Shown here one piece after another: positions 34,426 through 43,315 of a stretch of 64,000 nucleotides of DNA (positions are counted from its first letter, which is position 1; each line of letters opens with the position of its first letter). The translations under genes were made by a program, and so were the position numbers. Location: assembly GCF_042849255.1 (NCBI RefSeq), contig NZ_AP026866.1:3534001-3598000 (forward strand), given 5' to 3'. The notes beneath the pieces are model-generated. The model was given only the letters and a program-made list of their open reading frames with translations, was not told where the DNA came from and searched no databases. The DNA is from Oceaniferula spumae (GTDB taxonomy: Bacteria; Verrucomicrobiota; Verrucomicrobiia; Verrucomicrobiales; Akkermansiaceae).

Positions 34426-35433
34426 ATGAGTGCGCCGAAACCTCACTTTGCCATCCTCGACGTGCTTCGAGCTCTGGCGGCCGTCGTGGTGTGTCTGTTT
34501 CACTTCAACTACCGGAACGGAGGTAACCTGTCCGCGATGTTAGAATACGGGCACTATGGGGTGGAGGTGTTTTTTGTGATCTCTGGTTTTGTCATTCCGC
34601 TGGCAATGTCGTGGTCGAAGTTTCAATACCGAGATACTCCCAACTTCTTAGTCCGTAGGTTTATCAGGCTCTATCCAGTCTTTGCCATTGTCGCATTGAG
34701 CAATGTTGTGCTGTCCACCTATGGCAGTCCATTGCTGGGGTTTGGTGGTGATTCGCCTGATCTAACATGGACGAGAGCTCTGGCGAATTTCACGCTCACC
34801 TGTGATTTGGTCGGAGAAACATGGTATCTGCCAGTGTTCTGGACTCTAGCGATTGAGGCTCAGTATTACTTTGTCATTGCGCTGTCATACCCACTGTTAG
34901 TGCACCGAAAAACATGGGTGCAGGTGATGGCGTTAATGCTGTGGATTGTGCCGAGTTATTTTGTTGGCTACGGCGAAACCGTGTTTTCGTGGACTGCGTT
35001 TTTCTCCATTGGTATCCTGGCTTTTCTCAAGCAGCAGAAACGCATCTCCGACTGGGTGTTCTGGCCCCTGTTGTTGATGGCGGCCTACTCACATCAGGAA
35101 ACTAGAAATCTAACGAGTGCTAATCTCGGTGTTCTGACTGCCGTGTGCATTCTTTACTGCCCTCCAAGTAATGCCAAGTGGTTGGTCAAGCTCGGGGCTA
35201 TTTCATACTCCCTCTATTTACTACATCTTGCGTTCGGCGGGGCGGTTCTGATTCATCTCAGGTTGCTGCCAGAGAGTCTGCAGTGGATCAATACCCAGCC
35301 GGTGGGAATCACGCTCGCCACACTGGTTTCCATCGGGGCTGCAATGCTATTTTACCGATGGATCGAGTTACCGATTCACAACCTGGCACGGAAGTTCAAG
35401 ACCCGGGCAAGGGAAAAGGAATTGGCGGAGTGA
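34426..35433 (+). CDS. Acyltransferase 3 family membrane protein
   Basis: 335 residues, about ten membrane helices. The start LDVLRALAAVVVCLFHFNY has the conserved Arg and His of the AT3 family, and GVEVFFVISGFVIP follows, with RRFIRLYPVF near residue 80. These proteins O-acylate surface sugars or peptidoglycan parts. Its target is unknown. It starts 28 bases after the U32 gene; a GACAA/TTGTC dyad lies in the gap. Confidence 0.87.
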   Translation: MSAPKPHFAILDVLRALAAVVVCLFHFNYRNGGNLSAMLEYGHYGVEVFFVISGFVIPLAMSWSKFQYRDTPNFLVRRFIRLYPVFAIVALSNVVLSTYGSPLLGFGGDSPDLTWTRALANFTLTCDLVGETWYLPVFWTLAIEAQYYFVIALSYPLLVHRKTWVQVMALMLWIVPSYFVGYGETVFSWTAFFSIGILAFLKQQKRISDWVFWPLLLMAAYSHQETRNLTSANLGVLTAVCILYCPPSNAKWLVKLGAISYSLYLLHLAFGGAVLIHLRLLPESLQWINTQPVGITLATLVSIGAAMLFYRWIELPIHNLARKFKTRAREKELAE

Positions 35434-35455
35434 TAGGCTGTGTTAGTATGGGGCA

Positions 35456-36295
35456 ATGGAACCTCACCAACAAACAGCTGCACCCCACAGCGAACCAGTG
35501 GATTTCTGGCTGAAGGTAGTGCTGGTTGGTATATTGGTGATAGGAGGGGTGCTTGTTTTTACTCCTGTGGTGATGAAGTCGCCCAAAAAGGCGGATATGA
35601 CCACGAGCACAAGCAATGCGAAACAGATCTTCCTGCTAATGGTGGAATTTGATGATGATTTTGGCGAATTCCCGAGTGATGCGACAGCTAACAAAGTTCC
35701 GGCTTTGGCTGCTTATAGAGGCAAATATTCCAATGACTATCTGGGGCAATTCATAGCGGGCGGTTACGTTCAGTCTGAAGAGATTTTCTATGCCAAAGGA
35801 GGCTCAAGCAGCGGGAAAAAACCGGATAATGTGTACGATACCAAAGACCGAACTCTCAGTGAGGGGGAGTGTGGTTTTGCCTATATCAAGGGATTGAGCA
35901 CCAGCGAAAAATCGGGCACTCCGGTATTGTTAGCTCCGATGTATGGTGACGGATATAAATTCAACAGCGACATATATCATGGGAAGTGTGTGGTGTTGCG
36001 CATTGATGGTTCAGTGCAAACTCTCAGGCTAAACGAAGACCGCCACGCAAAATTACCTACAGGGAAAACTCTCTTCGAAGGAGGAGAAAAAACGGTCTGG
36101 GGTAAAGCGGGGTTCGACTACAAGAATCTTTGCTACGCCAAGTATCCCTACAATTTCACCCCCGCGATCTTCAAAAAAGAATGGATCACACCACCCACCG
36201 TAGCCGCAGGCTTGATCATTCTGGCCTTGATCTGCTACATCGTCAGTAAGGTCAGAGGCCGCAAAAAGAAACCGAATCTTGCTCACGAGGCTTGA
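35456..36295 (+). CDS. Pilin-like membrane protein, copy 1 of a tandem pair
   Basis: 279 residues with an N-terminal helix (VVLVGILVIGGVLVFTPVVM) and a second helix near the C-terminus (PTVAAGLIILALICYIVS). Between them is a domain (about residues 50-225) shared with the next gene: KQIFLLMVEFDDDFGEFPSD, KYSNDYLGQFIAGGYVQS, ECGFAYIKG, VVLRIDGSVQ. The FPSD segment followed by a DG near the end is like the major-pseudopilin-type secreted proteins of Planctomycetes and Verrucomicrobiota. No prepilin cleavage site is clear. Role unknown. Confidence 0.6.
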   Translation: MEPHQQTAAPHSEPVDFWLKVVLVGILVIGGVLVFTPVVMKSPKKADMTTSTSNAKQIFLLMVEFDDDFGEFPSDATANKVPALAAYRGKYSNDYLGQFIAGGYVQSEEIFYAKGGSSSGKKPDNVYDTKDRTLSEGECGFAYIKGLSTSEKSGTPVLLAPMYGDGYKFNSDIYHGKCVVLRIDGSVQTLRLNEDRHAKLPTGKTLFEGGEKTVWGKAGFDYKNLCYAKYPYNFTPAIFKKEWITPPTVAAGLIILALICYIVSKVRGRKKKPNLAHEA

Positions 36296-36313
36296 GGTGT
36301 TAGCATCGGCACC

Positions 36314-37039
36314 ATGAAAAACTCAAGGATGAGCAAATGGACGGCATTGGTGATGACGGCTGTAATGGTTGGTGGTCTTCACGCCGAGGAGCAGCCGGAC
36401 AAAGCAGACAAAGAACCAGCGGCAGTGCAGCCCAATAAACCGCCTAGCAATCTTCTGGAGCTGCTTCAAAAACGTCGCAGGAAGGCTGATATGATTCAGG
36501 CCATGAATAACTCCAAACAGCTCTTTTTGCTGATGGTCGAATTTGACGATGATTACGGCAGCTTTCCCAGCGACACCACAGCAGATTCAGACAAGGACCT
36601 GAAGGGATACAAGGGCAAATACTCCAATGACTATCTCGGCCAGTTTTTTGCCGGTGGCTATGTTCAGTCTGAGGAAATATTTTTTGCTAAAGGAGGTTCA
36701 ACCACCGATAAAAAACCGGACAACGATTTCACCACCAAAGCCAAAACCCTAGAAGCAGGCGAGTGTGGCTTCGCCTACATCAAGGGGCAATCGACCAGTG
36801 ACCGTTTTGGCCGTGCATTGCTCTGCGCGCCGATGATAGGTAAGGGGCTTAAATTCGATCCCAGACCATACAACGGAAGGGCTATTGTGCTTCGTATCGA
36901 CGGGTCAGTGACCACCTATCCGATCGATAAGAATGGCGATGCCATATTACCCTCTGGCAAAAAACTCTTCGATGGTGGCAAAGACAGTCCTTGGGGAGAA
37001 AAGGGGTTTGACGCCAAGAACCTGGTATTTCCCCGCTGA
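36314..37039 (+). CDS. Pilin-like exported protein, copy 2 of a tandem pair
   Basis: 241 residues. It shares the domain of the preceding gene (LFLLMVEFDDDYGSFPSD, KYSNDYLGQFFAGGYVQS, ECGFAYIKGQSTSD, IVLRIDGSVTTY) with close identity but has a cleavable signal peptide (cleavage near LHA) and lacks the C-terminal helix. The two therefore differ in membrane attachment while keeping the core. They are separated by 18 bases, a recent tandem duplication within one transcript. Function unknown. Confidence 0.6.
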   Translation: MKNSRMSKWTALVMTAVMVGGLHAEEQPDKADKEPAAVQPNKPPSNLLELLQKRRRKADMIQAMNNSKQLFLLMVEFDDDYGSFPSDTTADSDKDLKGYKGKYSNDYLGQFFAGGYVQSEEIFFAKGGSTTDKKPDNDFTTKAKTLEAGECGFAYIKGQSTSDRFGRALLCAPMIGKGLKFDPRPYNGRAIVLRIDGSVTTYPIDKNGDAILPSGKKLFDGGKDSPWGEKGFDAKNLVFPR

Positions 37040-37129
37040 CTCAATGACGTGACCCCAGCCGAGGTGAAAATATGTGAGATAGAAAATATTTTGCGTGAAT
37101 AAATCGAGGGTGTAAGCTGTCCTATAAGT

Positions 37130-37390
37130 ATGACAAATTCATTCTCATCCATCAAGCTAGCCGCCGGAGCTGTTGTTGCAGCACTGATGTTTGCCAACTG
37201 TTCCACGACATACGATTCCTACGGTCGCCCTGTGCAGAGCGTTGATCCTGTTGCCGCCACGGCAGCCGCCGTTGCTGTGGGAGCTATCGCTTATTCTGCC
37301 GGTAAGAATAACCGCAATCATTACCACCGTAACTACTATCGCGGTCACTACCGTGGTCACCATCACGGCCATTACCGCGGTCACCGTTAA
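37130..37390 (+). CDS. Small lipoprotein with His/Arg/Tyr-rich tail
   Basis: 86 residues. Lipobox-like MFANC near residue 24, then a Tyr/Asp segment, an Ala/Gly-rich helix (ATAAAVAVGAIAYSAG) that resembles glycine-zipper motifs, and a C-terminus of alternating His, Tyr, Arg and Gly (HYRGHHHGHYRGHR). Similar small glycine-zipper lipoproteins sit in the outer membrane. The His-rich tail may bind metal or nucleic acid; this is speculation. Confidence 0.6.
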   Translation: MTNSFSSIKLAAGAVVAALMFANCSTTYDSYGRPVQSVDPVAATAAAVAVGAIAYSAGKNNRNHYHRNYYRGHYRGHHHGHYRGHR

Positions 37391-37499
37391 GCGAAGTTGG
37401 CAATCTTGCCACTCAAGCACTTGATTCCCAGCGCCTGACGCTCTGAGGGGCATATTTTCCTCGCACGCAGGGCGGGGATCACCTATCGATTGGCTCAAC

Positions 37500-38228
37500 G
37501 TGGAAGACGTCGATTACAAAGTCAGACTCGATATTTTCGAGGGCCCCTTGGATTTGCTGCTCTACCTCATCAAAAAGGATGAGGTGGACATCCATACCGT
37601 GTCTATTGAGCGTATTACCAAGCAATACCTCGATTACATCAACACGTTCAAGCTGCTCAACATCGACCTCGCATCCGAGTTCATCGTGATGGCGGCGAAC
37701 CTGATGTATATCAAAAGCCGGACCCTGCTACCAAAAGCGGAGCAACCGCCTGAGGAAGACATTGAGGAGGACGATCCGCGCTGGGAGCTGATCAGACAGC
37801 TGATCGAGTACAAGAAATTCAAAGACGCGGCCGGATTCTTGTCGCGCAAAGAGACCGAGCAGGAGGATTACTTCGCTCACGTGCCGGAAAAAACCGCTCC
37901 ACCGGTGGAGGAGGCCGACGAGCCCCTGCCGGATGTCAATATTTTCGACCTGATCAGGGCGTTTCAAAATGTGCTGAAGCGCTTTGAAGAGGCCAATGAT
38001 CTAGGCGACATTGTCGATGACCGCTATACTGTGGCCGACAAAATCGAGCTACTGCTCAATACCCTAAAACCGGGTGGAAGCATGCAGTTCTCATCTCTCT
38101 TCGCCCAAGCCACCTCCAAGGCTGAGGTCATCGTGACCTTCCTCGCTGTTTTGGAACTGATGAAGATGAACCAGTTCCGCATCCGCCAAGATCATATTCT
38201 TGGCGAGATCGAAGTGGAGCGGAAGTGA
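37500..38228 (+). CDS. scpA: Segregation and condensation protein A
   Basis: 242 residues from GTG 37500. ScpA is the kleisin subunit that bridges SMC heads with ScpB for chromosome condensation. The start YKVRLDIFEGPLDLLLYLI is the family signature, followed by FIVMAANLMYIKSRTLLP, a variable acidic linker, and the C-terminal winged helix (VIVTFLAVLELMKMNQFRI). scpB is not next to it in this window. The convergent polA gene ends 17 bases downstream. Confidence 0.95.
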   Translation: MEDVDYKVRLDIFEGPLDLLLYLIKKDEVDIHTVSIERITKQYLDYINTFKLLNIDLASEFIVMAANLMYIKSRTLLPKAEQPPEEDIEEDDPRWELIRQLIEYKKFKDAAGFLSRKETEQEDYFAHVPEKTAPPVEEADEPLPDVNIFDLIRAFQNVLKRFEEANDLGDIVDDRYTVADKIELLLNTLKPGGSMQFSSLFAQATSKAEVIVTFLAVLELMKMNQFRIRQDHILGEIEVERK

Positions 38229-38245
38229 TTGGGGATTTTTGCGGC

Positions 38246-41095
38246 TTAGTGCGCAGCCAGCCAGTTGTCGCCAGTGCCGGTTTCCACCTTGCAATGAATG
38301 TCATAAGGTAGTGGTAACGCGCTTTCCATGACCTTGACGATCTTGGGAACCAGGGATTCCTGCTCTTGCAGATGGAGATCGAAGAGAAGTTCATCGTGCA
38401 CCTGAAGAAGCATTTTTGTGTCTGCCTCTTCCTTATCTAACAAGCTTCGGACATTGATCATCGCCAGTTTGATCATATCGGCTGCTGTTCCCTGCACAGG
38501 GGCGTTGATCGCTGCGCGCTCGGCCCCACTGCGGATGGTTCCGTTTTTCGAATCAATGTTGCGAATGTAGCAGCGCCGACCGCTGATCGTTTCCACGTAG
38601 CCCTTTTCCTTGGCGCTTTCTACTGTGGTTTCCATGTAGTTTTTAACACCCGGGTATTGCTTGAAGTAGGTTTCGATAATTTCAGAAGCCTCGCCTCGTG
38701 GGATATCCAGTCGTTGAGACAGACCAAAGGCAGAGATGCCATAGATGATGCCGAAGTTAACCATCTTAGCATTGCGCCGCATCTCAGCTGTGACGTCATC
38801 GAGAGTGACACCGTAGACGCGGGCGGCGGTGGCGGTGTGAATGTCCAGATCGGCCTTGATGGCCTCGATCATGGCTTCGTCGCCTGAGAGTGCCGCCATC
38901 ACGCGGAGCTCCACTTGCGAGTAATCGGCGGCGAGTAAGGTGTGATTTTTATCGCGTGGCACGAAGGCTTTGCGGATCTCTCGTCCAGCTTTGGATCGGA
39001 CTGGAATATTCTGTAAATTCGGATCGTTAGAAGCCAGCCGACCCGTCGAGGTCATGAGCTGTTGATAGTGAGTGTGCACCCGACCCGTTTTCTTTGAAAC
39101 ATGCAGCGGTAGCGCGTCGACGTATGTGGACTTCAGTTTGGTAGCTTCCCGGTAATCAAGAATATCGGCGACGATCTGGTGCTTGGGAGCCAGCGAGGAA
39201 AGCGTTTGTTCATCTGTTTTGAATTGGCCGGTCTTGGTCTTCTTCGGTTTCTCGACCAGTTCCATTTCACCAAAAAGGATCTCACCCAGCTGCTTCGGTG
39301 AGTTGAGGTTGAACTCTCGTCCGGCAGCTTCCGTGATACCGGTGGAGAGTGTCTCGATTCTTCGCGCCAGTGAGTCGCCAATTTCCTTGAGCGCCCGGAT
39401 GTCCAGTGAGATGCCCTCGTTTTCCATCGCCGTGAGTACCGGGAGGAGAGGGGCTTCGATTTCTTTGTAGATTGATTGCTGTCCGCTTTCTTCTAACTGT
39501 GGACGTATGATCTCGGCTATCTGGAAGGTGACATCAGCATCCTCGGCGGCGTAATTGGCCAGATCAGCCACTGGAATCAGGCTCATCTTGATATCTTTCT
39601 TTTTACCCTTTTTCTTGGCTGCGGTTTTCTCTTTTTCTCCATCTCCTTGATCGTCCAGACCGAACAAGTCGCCGTCAGCGCCCTTTGAGTTTTGTGGCAG
39701 ATCGGCGAGTTTGACGGGGCTGTATCCTAACAGAGCTTCGGAAACAAAATCCATACTGTGCCGTTGATCGGGTGCCACGATGGCGTGGGCTAACATGGTG
39801 TCGAAAAACGGTCCGCTTACTGGATAGTCGTGCGCTAACAGAACGGAGAGGTCAAATTTCAGATTGTGGCCGATTTTTTCGATCTTCGAGCCAAAAATGA
39901 CGGTGAGTTTATCGAGCACCATTTGGATGCTTAGATGGCTTCCAGGACCGGTATGGACGAAGTATCCTTCATGCGCAGCCACGGAAAATGCGATACCGAG
40001 GATGTCACAGGTGCGGGGATCGAGAGAGGTGGTTTCGAGATCGAAGCAGATGCTCTTCGAGAGCGAGAGTTTCTTAATAAGGCGATGCAGATCCTTCGCA
40101 TCATCAATAAGGTGATACTTATGCTCAACGTCATCAATAGTCTTAAGATTGGCAGCCGGGCTTTCATCCGCAGCCACTGTCGCTACGGCCGCTGTATCTT
40201 CATGACCGCGACCCGCCACAAAGCTATCGCCATAAAGTCTCTTAGCAATGGAGTTGAACTCCATCTCGGTCAACAGCGCTTGAAGGGCCTCGTCATCGCG
40301 GGCGCTGATCTCTAGGTCGTCCCACGTGATTTCCATTGGGACATCGAGAATGATAGTGGCGAGTTGTTTGGATAGTCGGGCTTGATCGGCGAAGTTCTCA
40401 AGGTTTTCCTTCTGCTTGCCCTTTAGTTGATCAGTGGATTCTAACAATTTCTCCACCGAGCCAAATTGGGCGACCAGTTTTTTCGCGGTTTTTTCACCGA
40501 TGCCGGGCACGCCGGGAATGTTGTCAGAGGCATCACCCCAGAGGCCGAGAATGTCGATGACCTGTTTAGGTGATTCCACCATCCAATGGTTCTGGATTGC
40601 TGCGACATCTAACAATTCATGGTTGTTGCCCTGTCGACCGGGTTTCCACATCGTGGTAGCGTCGCTCACCAGTTGGGCGAAGTCTTTGTCCGGAGTGACC
40701 ATGTAGGTGTGGATGTCGCCGTCTTGATCGGCACGGTGAGCGAGAGTTCCGATGATGTCGTCCGCCTCATAACCGTCCAGTTCCAGTACCGGAATTCCGA
40801 AGGCTTTGCACAGCTTTTTCACGTAAGGAATTGCCGCTGCCAGCTCCTCTGGCATCGCTTCACGTTGGGCTTTGTAAGGTGGATAAAGCTCGTGACGAGA
40901 CGTCGGTTCGCGCGTGTCAAAGGCTACGCCGATGTGACTGGCGCCATGGTTATCCATGATGTCTAACAATGTGTTGGCAAAGCCGTAAACGGCGGAGGTG
41001 TTAAAACCCTTGCTGGTTAAAATAGGATTACGCATGAAGGCGAAGTGTGCCCGGTAAACCAGGGCCATACCGTCGAGTAGAAAGAGATTGTGCAT
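38246..41095 (-). CDS. polA: DNA polymerase I
   Basis: 949 residues. Three domains: 5'-3' exonuclease (FLLDGMALVYRAHFAF, YEADDIIGTLA, GIGEKTAKKLV), proofreading 3'-5' exonuclease with intact acidic residues (CFDLETTSL, IGHNLKFDLS, YAAEDADVT), and polymerase (ADYSQVELRVMA, RRNAKMVNFGIIYG, LLQVHDELLFD). An insert rich in Lys (EKEKTAAKKKGKKKD) sits in the proofreading domain, longer than in E. coli. There is no Shine-Dalgarno before the ATG at 41095. Confidence 0.97.
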   Translation of the reverse strand: MHNLFLLDGMALVYRAHFAFMRNPILTSKGFNTSAVYGFANTLLDIMDNHGASHIGVAFDTREPTSRHELYPPYKAQREAMPEELAAAIPYVKKLCKAFGIPVLELDGYEADDIIGTLAHRADQDGDIHTYMVTPDKDFAQLVSDATTMWKPGRQGNNHELLDVAAIQNHWMVESPKQVIDILGLWGDASDNIPGVPGIGEKTAKKLVAQFGSVEKLLESTDQLKGKQKENLENFADQARLSKQLATIILDVPMEITWDDLEISARDDEALQALLTEMEFNSIAKRLYGDSFVAGRGHEDTAAVATVAADESPAANLKTIDDVEHKYHLIDDAKDLHRLIKKLSLSKSICFDLETTSLDPRTCDILGIAFSVAAHEGYFVHTGPGSHLSIQMVLDKLTVIFGSKIEKIGHNLKFDLSVLLAHDYPVSGPFFDTMLAHAIVAPDQRHSMDFVSEALLGYSPVKLADLPQNSKGADGDLFGLDDQGDGEKEKTAAKKKGKKKDIKMSLIPVADLANYAAEDADVTFQIAEIIRPQLEESGQQSIYKEIEAPLLPVLTAMENEGISLDIRALKEIGDSLARRIETLSTGITEAAGREFNLNSPKQLGEILFGEMELVEKPKKTKTGQFKTDEQTLSSLAPKHQIVADILDYREATKLKSTYVDALPLHVSKKTGRVHTHYQQLMTSTGRLASNDPNLQNIPVRSKAGREIRKAFVPRDKNHTLLAADYSQVELRVMAALSGDEAMIEAIKADLDIHTATAARVYGVTLDDVTAEMRRNAKMVNFGIIYGISAFGLSQRLDIPRGEASEIIETYFKQYPGVKNYMETTVESAKEKGYVETISGRRCYIRNIDSKNGTIRSGAERAAINAPVQGTAADMIKLAMINVRSLLDKEEADTKMLLQVHDELLFDLHLQEQESLVPKIVKVMESALPLPYDIHCKVETGTGDNWLAAH

Positions 41096-41124
41096 TGCTG
41101 GAAGAAGTTAGAGGTAATCAGTAA

Positions 41125-42684
41125 TTAGTTAGAAAGGTTAGTTCGGTAATCTTGGTAGGTGAAACCTTTCGGCGGACTATACATCCACGCCCAGTCAGCC
41201 TCTTGAGTGTCTCGGTTGGGTCGGCCACCATCGTCTGAGCCGTTGACACCTATCGAGTATATGAGCGGAGTGCCGTCTTGTTTGACCCGGTATTGTAGCG
41301 GCTCCCCGTTGACCACGTCTGTGGGAACGGATGCCAAGAAATCGGGGGCAAGAGGCGCTAGGGTACTGGGATAATTACCTTGCGCAAGGTGGTAGCGTTC
41401 CAAGGCGATGGCCACGCGCATGTTGTGGATCTTTGCTTGGCCTTGGAGAGCTTTGGCGACCTGACGGGCATGCATACCCATGTTAGGTAAATGGGTGATA
41501 AAGTCGTTAAACCATTCCGTTTTCAGCGGATTTTTTCTATTCTGAAATGCATGGTAATGACTGATATCGAGTTGATGATTGGCGGTGCCTTGGGGATGGA
41601 GCAGGATTTCATCGTATGCTTTGAGTAGACCGGCGTATTGATACACATACCAGCCGTGTGGGATGGACTTACGTGCGTATTCGATGGCCCTCTCTTTTAG
41701 GCTCGGTGTTCCTGTCGCGCCCAGCAAGAGGCTGAACTTCGCGCGTTGTTCATCGAGATGCTTCGGATTATCGATTAGCATTTGAACTTCACTGGCGGCG
41801 TAAGCAAACTCACCACGCATGGCATGGATAAATTGCCGACGAAGATCGATTTCCTCCAAGTGTTTCTCCAGGCTAAGTAGCTGCGCATCATCCCAAATTT
41901 TAGCATTCAGGCCCTCCCACACAGAGTGGCTGATCACATTCAGAAATGCATTGTAGTAGAGGAAATCGAGCAGCAGTTCAGGATCTTGAAAATGCTTGGC
42001 GATTTGAATCTGGGTGATGGTGTTCAATAGCGCCTCCGAGGCTTGACCGGAATGAATGTTGAGGATCGCTTTGCAAGAGTAGTAGCTGGCAATATTTCTG
42101 CAGACTGAGCTGTATTCAGAGATGATTCGTGTATGACCGTTAATGTCTTTGGCTTTGGGTAATTGCTGGTGTGGCAAGGCCGCTGCTTGACGCAGGGCTA
42201 GCTCGCGGGCTTGAAAAGTTTCTAACAATTTGATTCCGTGGAGAGCAAGTTCGCGCTGATTGCCTTTCACGGTGGGATCAAACCATAGCGAAAGATCAGA
42301 GGGGACGCCCATCAGATGGAACCCCTTGTTGCCATTGTTGAAAATTCCAGCATTCTTCACAAAGCCGCTGTATCCTTCTTTTGTGGGAGTGGTTAACTTT
42401 TCCGGGTAGCTGTTGTTTTTCTCCGCGAGCAATGCCGGATCCGTGAAGAAGTTGCCTTCGATGGGTTCCACAGGCAGATCGGTAGTCAATGTATCAGCCG
42501 TATCATCATATTGATACCAAGTTGTCATCACTTTCTCGTAACTCGCTTTTGCCGAGTAGTTGTAAATGAGATATCCGAGATAGATAACCAAGGCGGCTAC
42601 AAACGGACCGAACGCAGCCACTTTACCACGGTGGCGCCAGAGCCAGAGGGTCTTGAGCTTCGTCAAAGGTCTCGGAATGCGCAT
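41125..42684 (-). CDS. Membrane-anchored protein of unknown function
   Basis: 519 residues. One N-terminal membrane helix (FGPFVAALVIYLGYLIYNY) after a basic start, then a long helical region probably outside the cytoplasm. The last 100 residues contain IALERYHLAQGNYPSTLAPL and GTPLIYSIGVNGSDDGG, a tail shared by many large Planctomycetes-Verrucomicrobia membrane proteins that resembles the C-terminal half of type II secretion pseudopilins. It follows polA's upstream region on the same strand with 29 bases between. Function unknown. Confidence 0.65.
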   Translation of the reverse strand: MRIPRPLTKLKTLWLWRHRGKVAAFGPFVAALVIYLGYLIYNYSAKASYEKVMTTWYQYDDTADTLTTDLPVEPIEGNFFTDPALLAEKNNSYPEKLTTPTKEGYSGFVKNAGIFNNGNKGFHLMGVPSDLSLWFDPTVKGNQRELALHGIKLLETFQARELALRQAAALPHQQLPKAKDINGHTRIISEYSSVCRNIASYYSCKAILNIHSGQASEALLNTITQIQIAKHFQDPELLLDFLYYNAFLNVISHSVWEGLNAKIWDDAQLLSLEKHLEEIDLRRQFIHAMRGEFAYAASEVQMLIDNPKHLDEQRAKFSLLLGATGTPSLKERAIEYARKSIPHGWYVYQYAGLLKAYDEILLHPQGTANHQLDISHYHAFQNRKNPLKTEWFNDFITHLPNMGMHARQVAKALQGQAKIHNMRVAIALERYHLAQGNYPSTLAPLAPDFLASVPTDVVNGEPLQYRVKQDGTPLIYSIGVNGSDDGGRPNRDTQEADWAWMYSPPKGFTYQDYRTNLSN

Positions 42685-42749
42685 ACGCTGGAACGCTGGC
42701 AGAAATGCGCGATGAGGGAAAGAGGCTTGTCAGAAAAATGAGCCTTACT

Positions 42750-43283
42750 CTACGGCTGAATACCCTCAGTCCTGGCCTCCACCGCACGCTGGAATGCTTC
42801 GCGGTCGCCGTAACGTTTGATAGAGAATTTCACACAACGGCGTTGGCCTGGGGCAGGAGACCAAGTGGCTTGCCAAAAGTGGTAGGTGGTGCCGTTTGAG
42901 CTGCAGACGGTGATCTTGGAAACTCCTACCACCCCCGAGCTGTTGCGCTGTGAGCGCTCACAGATGCGAGCCTGATCGGTGAGTTTTTCCAACAGGGCAT
43001 CTCGCCAGCGGCGGGCGGCTACCAGGGCTCGGTCCGGGTGACCGTGCAGGCGGTCGGCAAAGAATTTGCCATACTTGATACCTCGGCGCTGCATTCTGAC
43101 CTGCCAGCCATGCGTGCCGGCATCGGGGAGGTCGATGCGGGCAATAGCGTAGTTCTCGCCTTGGCTTTGAGTCGGTCCGGTCATAAATGCGTGACCGAAT
43201 TTGCCACGGATGACGGCGGGTGTCAATTTTCCGCCTTTCCGACTGTGGATGTTCAAGGTCTTCGAGTGCGAATTATCTCCCAT
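42750..43283 (-). CDS. AP2-domain protein, probably with two DNA-binding domains
   Basis: 177 residues. The C-terminal 65 residues fit the AP2/ERF fold: SSGVVGVSKI, FWQATWSP, then RRCVKFSIKRYGDREAFQRAVEAR, which is the typical ending (K-x-F-x-hydrophobic-x-K-Y-G-x-x-x-A-x-x-x-A-x-x-x-R). An earlier block, GWQVRMQRRGIKYGKFFAD...AARRWRD, looks like a second, weaker AP2-like unit. Bacterial AP2 domains usually accompany homing endonucleases; here there is no nuclease motif, so this may be a stand-alone DNA-binding protein. It is divergent from the RlmI-like gene (32 bases). Confidence 0.7.
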   Translation of the reverse strand: MGDNSHSKTLNIHSRKGGKLTPAVIRGKFGHAFMTGPTQSQGENYAIARIDLPDAGTHGWQVRMQRRGIKYGKFFADRLHGHPDRALVAARRWRDALLEKLTDQARICERSQRNSSGVVGVSKITVCSSNGTTYHFWQATWSPAPGQRRCVKFSIKRYGDREAFQRAVEARTEGIQP

Positions 43284-43315
43284 TTCCTTCGTAACCGTGC
43301 TTCAACGGTGCTGCC

